Of a stretch of 64,000 nucleotides of DNA, positions 62,549 to 64,000 are shown piece by piece. Below the pieces are notes generated by a model. It was not told the DNA's origin and did not search any database. It was given only the letters and a program-made list of their open reading frames with translations. The stretch is from positions 1 through 64,000 of the forward strand of contig CAZHBA010000066.1 of the NCBI GenBank assembly GCA_964530225.1, in the 5' to 3' direction. Each line of letters opens with the position of its first letter. The first letter of the stretch is position 1. Made by a program: the position numbers and the translations under genes. Source of the stretch: CAZHBA01 sp964530225 (lineage in GTDB: Bacteria > Pseudomonadota > Alphaproteobacteria > UBA6615).

Positions 62549-64000
62549 GTGCCTGCTGCCTCTGCCAATGCTTCGCGCGCGGCTTCCAGTTCGATCCAGC
62601 GCGCCTCGGCGGTATCGGTGGCGGCCGTCACGTCTTCCAACTTCTTCGCCGCTGCGTCATAGGCGTCGGCGTCACGGCTGTAGAGATCGGGATCGGCCAG
62701 CAGGGTCTCCAGCTTTTGCTTCGCCGTTTCCAGTTCGGCGATGTGGGCGGGTAAACCATCGAGTTCGCGCTGGTCCTTGTAGGACAGTTTATGAGTATCT
62801 GTTTTACGAGGACGTTGTGCTGCGGGAGTAGCTTCGCGCTGTTTGGCCGGCACGGTTTGCGGCGAGCGGGATGTCGCACCGCGCTGGTGCAAATAATCCG
62901 AATAGCCGCCGGCATATTCGACCACCTGTCCGTCGCCCTCGACGGCGATGGTGCTGGTGACGATGCGATCGAGAAAATTACGGTCATGGCTGACCAGCAG
63001 CACCGTGCCGTCATATTCGTCGAGCATCTCCTGCAGCACGTCGAGGGTATCGGTGTCGAGGTCGTTGGTCGGTTCGTCGAGCACCAGCAGGTTGCTCGGC
63101 TGGGCCAGGATCTTGGCCAGCAGCAGGCGGTTGCGCTCGCCGCCTGACAGGGTAGCTACCGGCGCCTTGGCCTGTTTGTTGTCGAACAGGAAATCGCGTA
63201 AATAAGCCACCACGTGGCGCAGGCGCCCGCGCACGTTGAGCGCATCGCCGCCGCCGGGTACCAGGGTCTGCCAGAGGGTGTCGGTCGGCACCAAAGTCTC
63301 CCGCGTCTGGTCGAACACTGCGGTGGTCAAATTGCTGCCCAAGCGTAACCGCCCGCTATCGGGCTCGAGCTTGCCGATCAATAAGTCTAGCAACGTGGTC
63401 TTGCCGGCGCCGTTGGGACCGATTATGCCGATGCGGTCGCCGCGCAAAACCCGGGTCGAGAAGTTCGAGATAATGACGTTGTTGCCGAACGATTTGGCGA
63501 GGCTTTTCGCTTCGATGACCAGGCGGCCGCTCAGCGGGCCGGCGTCTGCCTCGACCCTCGCCAGTTCCTTGCCGGCCAACAGGGCCTGGCGTTGTTCGCG
63601 CATGGTCTCGAGCTTGCGTAGCCTTCCCTGGTTGCGCCGTCTCCGCGCCGTGATGCCGTGCACAAGCCAGTGCTGCTCGGCTTTTAATTTCTGATCGAGA
63701 CGGCGCGCCGCCTTCGCTTCGGCCTCGAGAATCGCGTCGCTCCAGCGGTCGAAATCGCCATAGCCGCGCGGGCTGTGTCTTAGTTCGCGCCGGTGCAGCC
63801 AATAGGTGTCAGTCGTCACCGTCTTGAGGAAAGCGCGGTCATGGCTGACCATCAGCAGCGTCTTGCGGCCACCGACCAGGGTTTGCTCGAGCCATTGGAT
63901 GGTCGGCAAATCGAGATGGTTGGTGGGTTCGTCAAGCAGCAGTACGTCGGGGTCGCCGAGCAGGGCGCGCGCCAGGGCGGCGCGGCGGCCCTCGCCGTCC
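62545..64000 (-). CDS. ABC-F ATPase, Uup-like, 3' part (5' end outside window)
   Basis: The frame is open to the right edge, so the protein lacks its first ABC cassette's Walker A. What is seen begins at GEGRRAALARALLGDPDVLLLDEPTNHLD (first signature and Walker B), then SHDRAFLKTV and the inter-domain linker. The second cassette has GPNGAGKTTLL, LSGGERNRLLLA, VLDEPTNDLDTDTL and SHDRNFLDR. The C-terminal ~100 residues are charged and coiled-coil (LPAHIAELETAKQKLETLLADPD...), as in Uup. Uup-type ABC-F proteins act on ribosomes or on DNA intermediates; no membrane domain is present. Confidence 0.9.
   Translation of the reverse strand, partial: DGEGRRAALARALLGDPDVLLLDEPTNHLDLPTIQWLEQTLVGGRKTLLMVSHDRAFLKTVTTDTYWLHRRELRHSPRGYGDFDRWSDAILEAEAKAARRLDQKLKAEQHWLVHGITARRRRNQGRLRKLETMREQRQALLAGKELARVEADAGPLSGRLVIEAKSLAKSFGNNVIISNFSTRVLRGDRIGIIGPNGAGKTTLLDLLIGKLEPDSGRLRLGSNLTTAVFDQTRETLVPTDTLWQTLVPGGGDALNVRGRLRHVVAYLRDFLFDNKQAKAPVATLSGGERNRLLLAKILAQPSNLLVLDEPTNDLDTDTLDVLQEMLDEYDGTVLLVSHDRNFLDRIVTSTIAVEGDGQVVEYAGGYSDYLHQRGATSRSPQTVPAKQREATPAAQRPRKTDTHKLSYKDQRELDGLPAHIAELETAKQKLETLLADPDLYSRDADAYDAAAKKLEDVTAATDTAEARWIELEAAREALAEAAGT

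Overview
The window is typical of an alphaproteobacterium of Rhodospirillales-like affinity, but placement is an inference from gene content and order, not a search. Pointers are the dcw (division and cell wall) cluster running mraZ to ftsZ and on to lpxC-bamD-recN-ligA, a class A RNase P RNA beside mraZ, the FtsZ C-terminal peptide with a very long linker, a meso-DAP type MurE (DNPR motif), and lipopolysaccharide and outer-membrane genes (lpxC, bamD, mlaA, mlaC). Most of the window looks GC-rich and tightly packed, with many 4-nt ATGA overlaps.

Left part (1-11.5 kb): the 3' end of a protoporphyrinogen oxidase gene, then a peptide-type (SBP family 5) ABC transporter operon on the plus strand. 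It converges on a minus-strand operon encoding a class III CoA-transferase, a ThDP-dependent lyase of the oxalyl-CoA decarboxylase / 2-hydroxyacyl-CoA lyase type, and a LigI-like metal hydrolase. This stretch is visibly more AT-rich than the rest and reads like an acquired uptake-plus-catabolism module. Two adjacent perfect inverted repeats sit just upstream of the CoA-transferase.

11.5-14.5 kb is a gene-decay zone. An intact SMP-30/gluconolactonase gene and an isochorismatase-fold hydrolase gene lie among remnants of a methyltransferase (internal deletion plus frameshift), a formate/nitrite transporter N-terminus (frameshift at a 7-G run) and an LpxR-like outer-membrane protein (N- and C-termini joined out of frame).

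14.5-29.9 kb: a queuosine locus (queuosine-precursor transporter divergent from queA-queF-queG), a cupin gene, a duplicated YciI-domain gene, ettA, mlaA-mlaC, and a methionine/one-carbon operon. That operon encodes one continuous ArsR-methyltransferase-MetF polypeptide followed by a methionine synthase split into two overlapping cistrons. Then come a flavin monooxygenase gene and a truncated serine protease remnant.

30-42 kb: uvrD-prmA-aminopeptidase P on the plus strand, converging on ligA, an EamA transporter, recN, bamD and lpxC on the minus strand. 42-61 kb: the dcw cluster on the minus strand (mraZ, rsmH, ftsL, ftsI, murE, murF, mraY, murD, ftsW, murG, murC, murB, ddl, ftsQ, ftsA, ftsZ), with eight ATGA overlaps. 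Upstream of mraZ are two arrays of 10-bp direct repeats, one matching the TGGGN-N5 MraZ box. 61-64 kb: rnpB, an amidase_2 gene and the 3' part of an ABC-F (Uup) gene running off the window.
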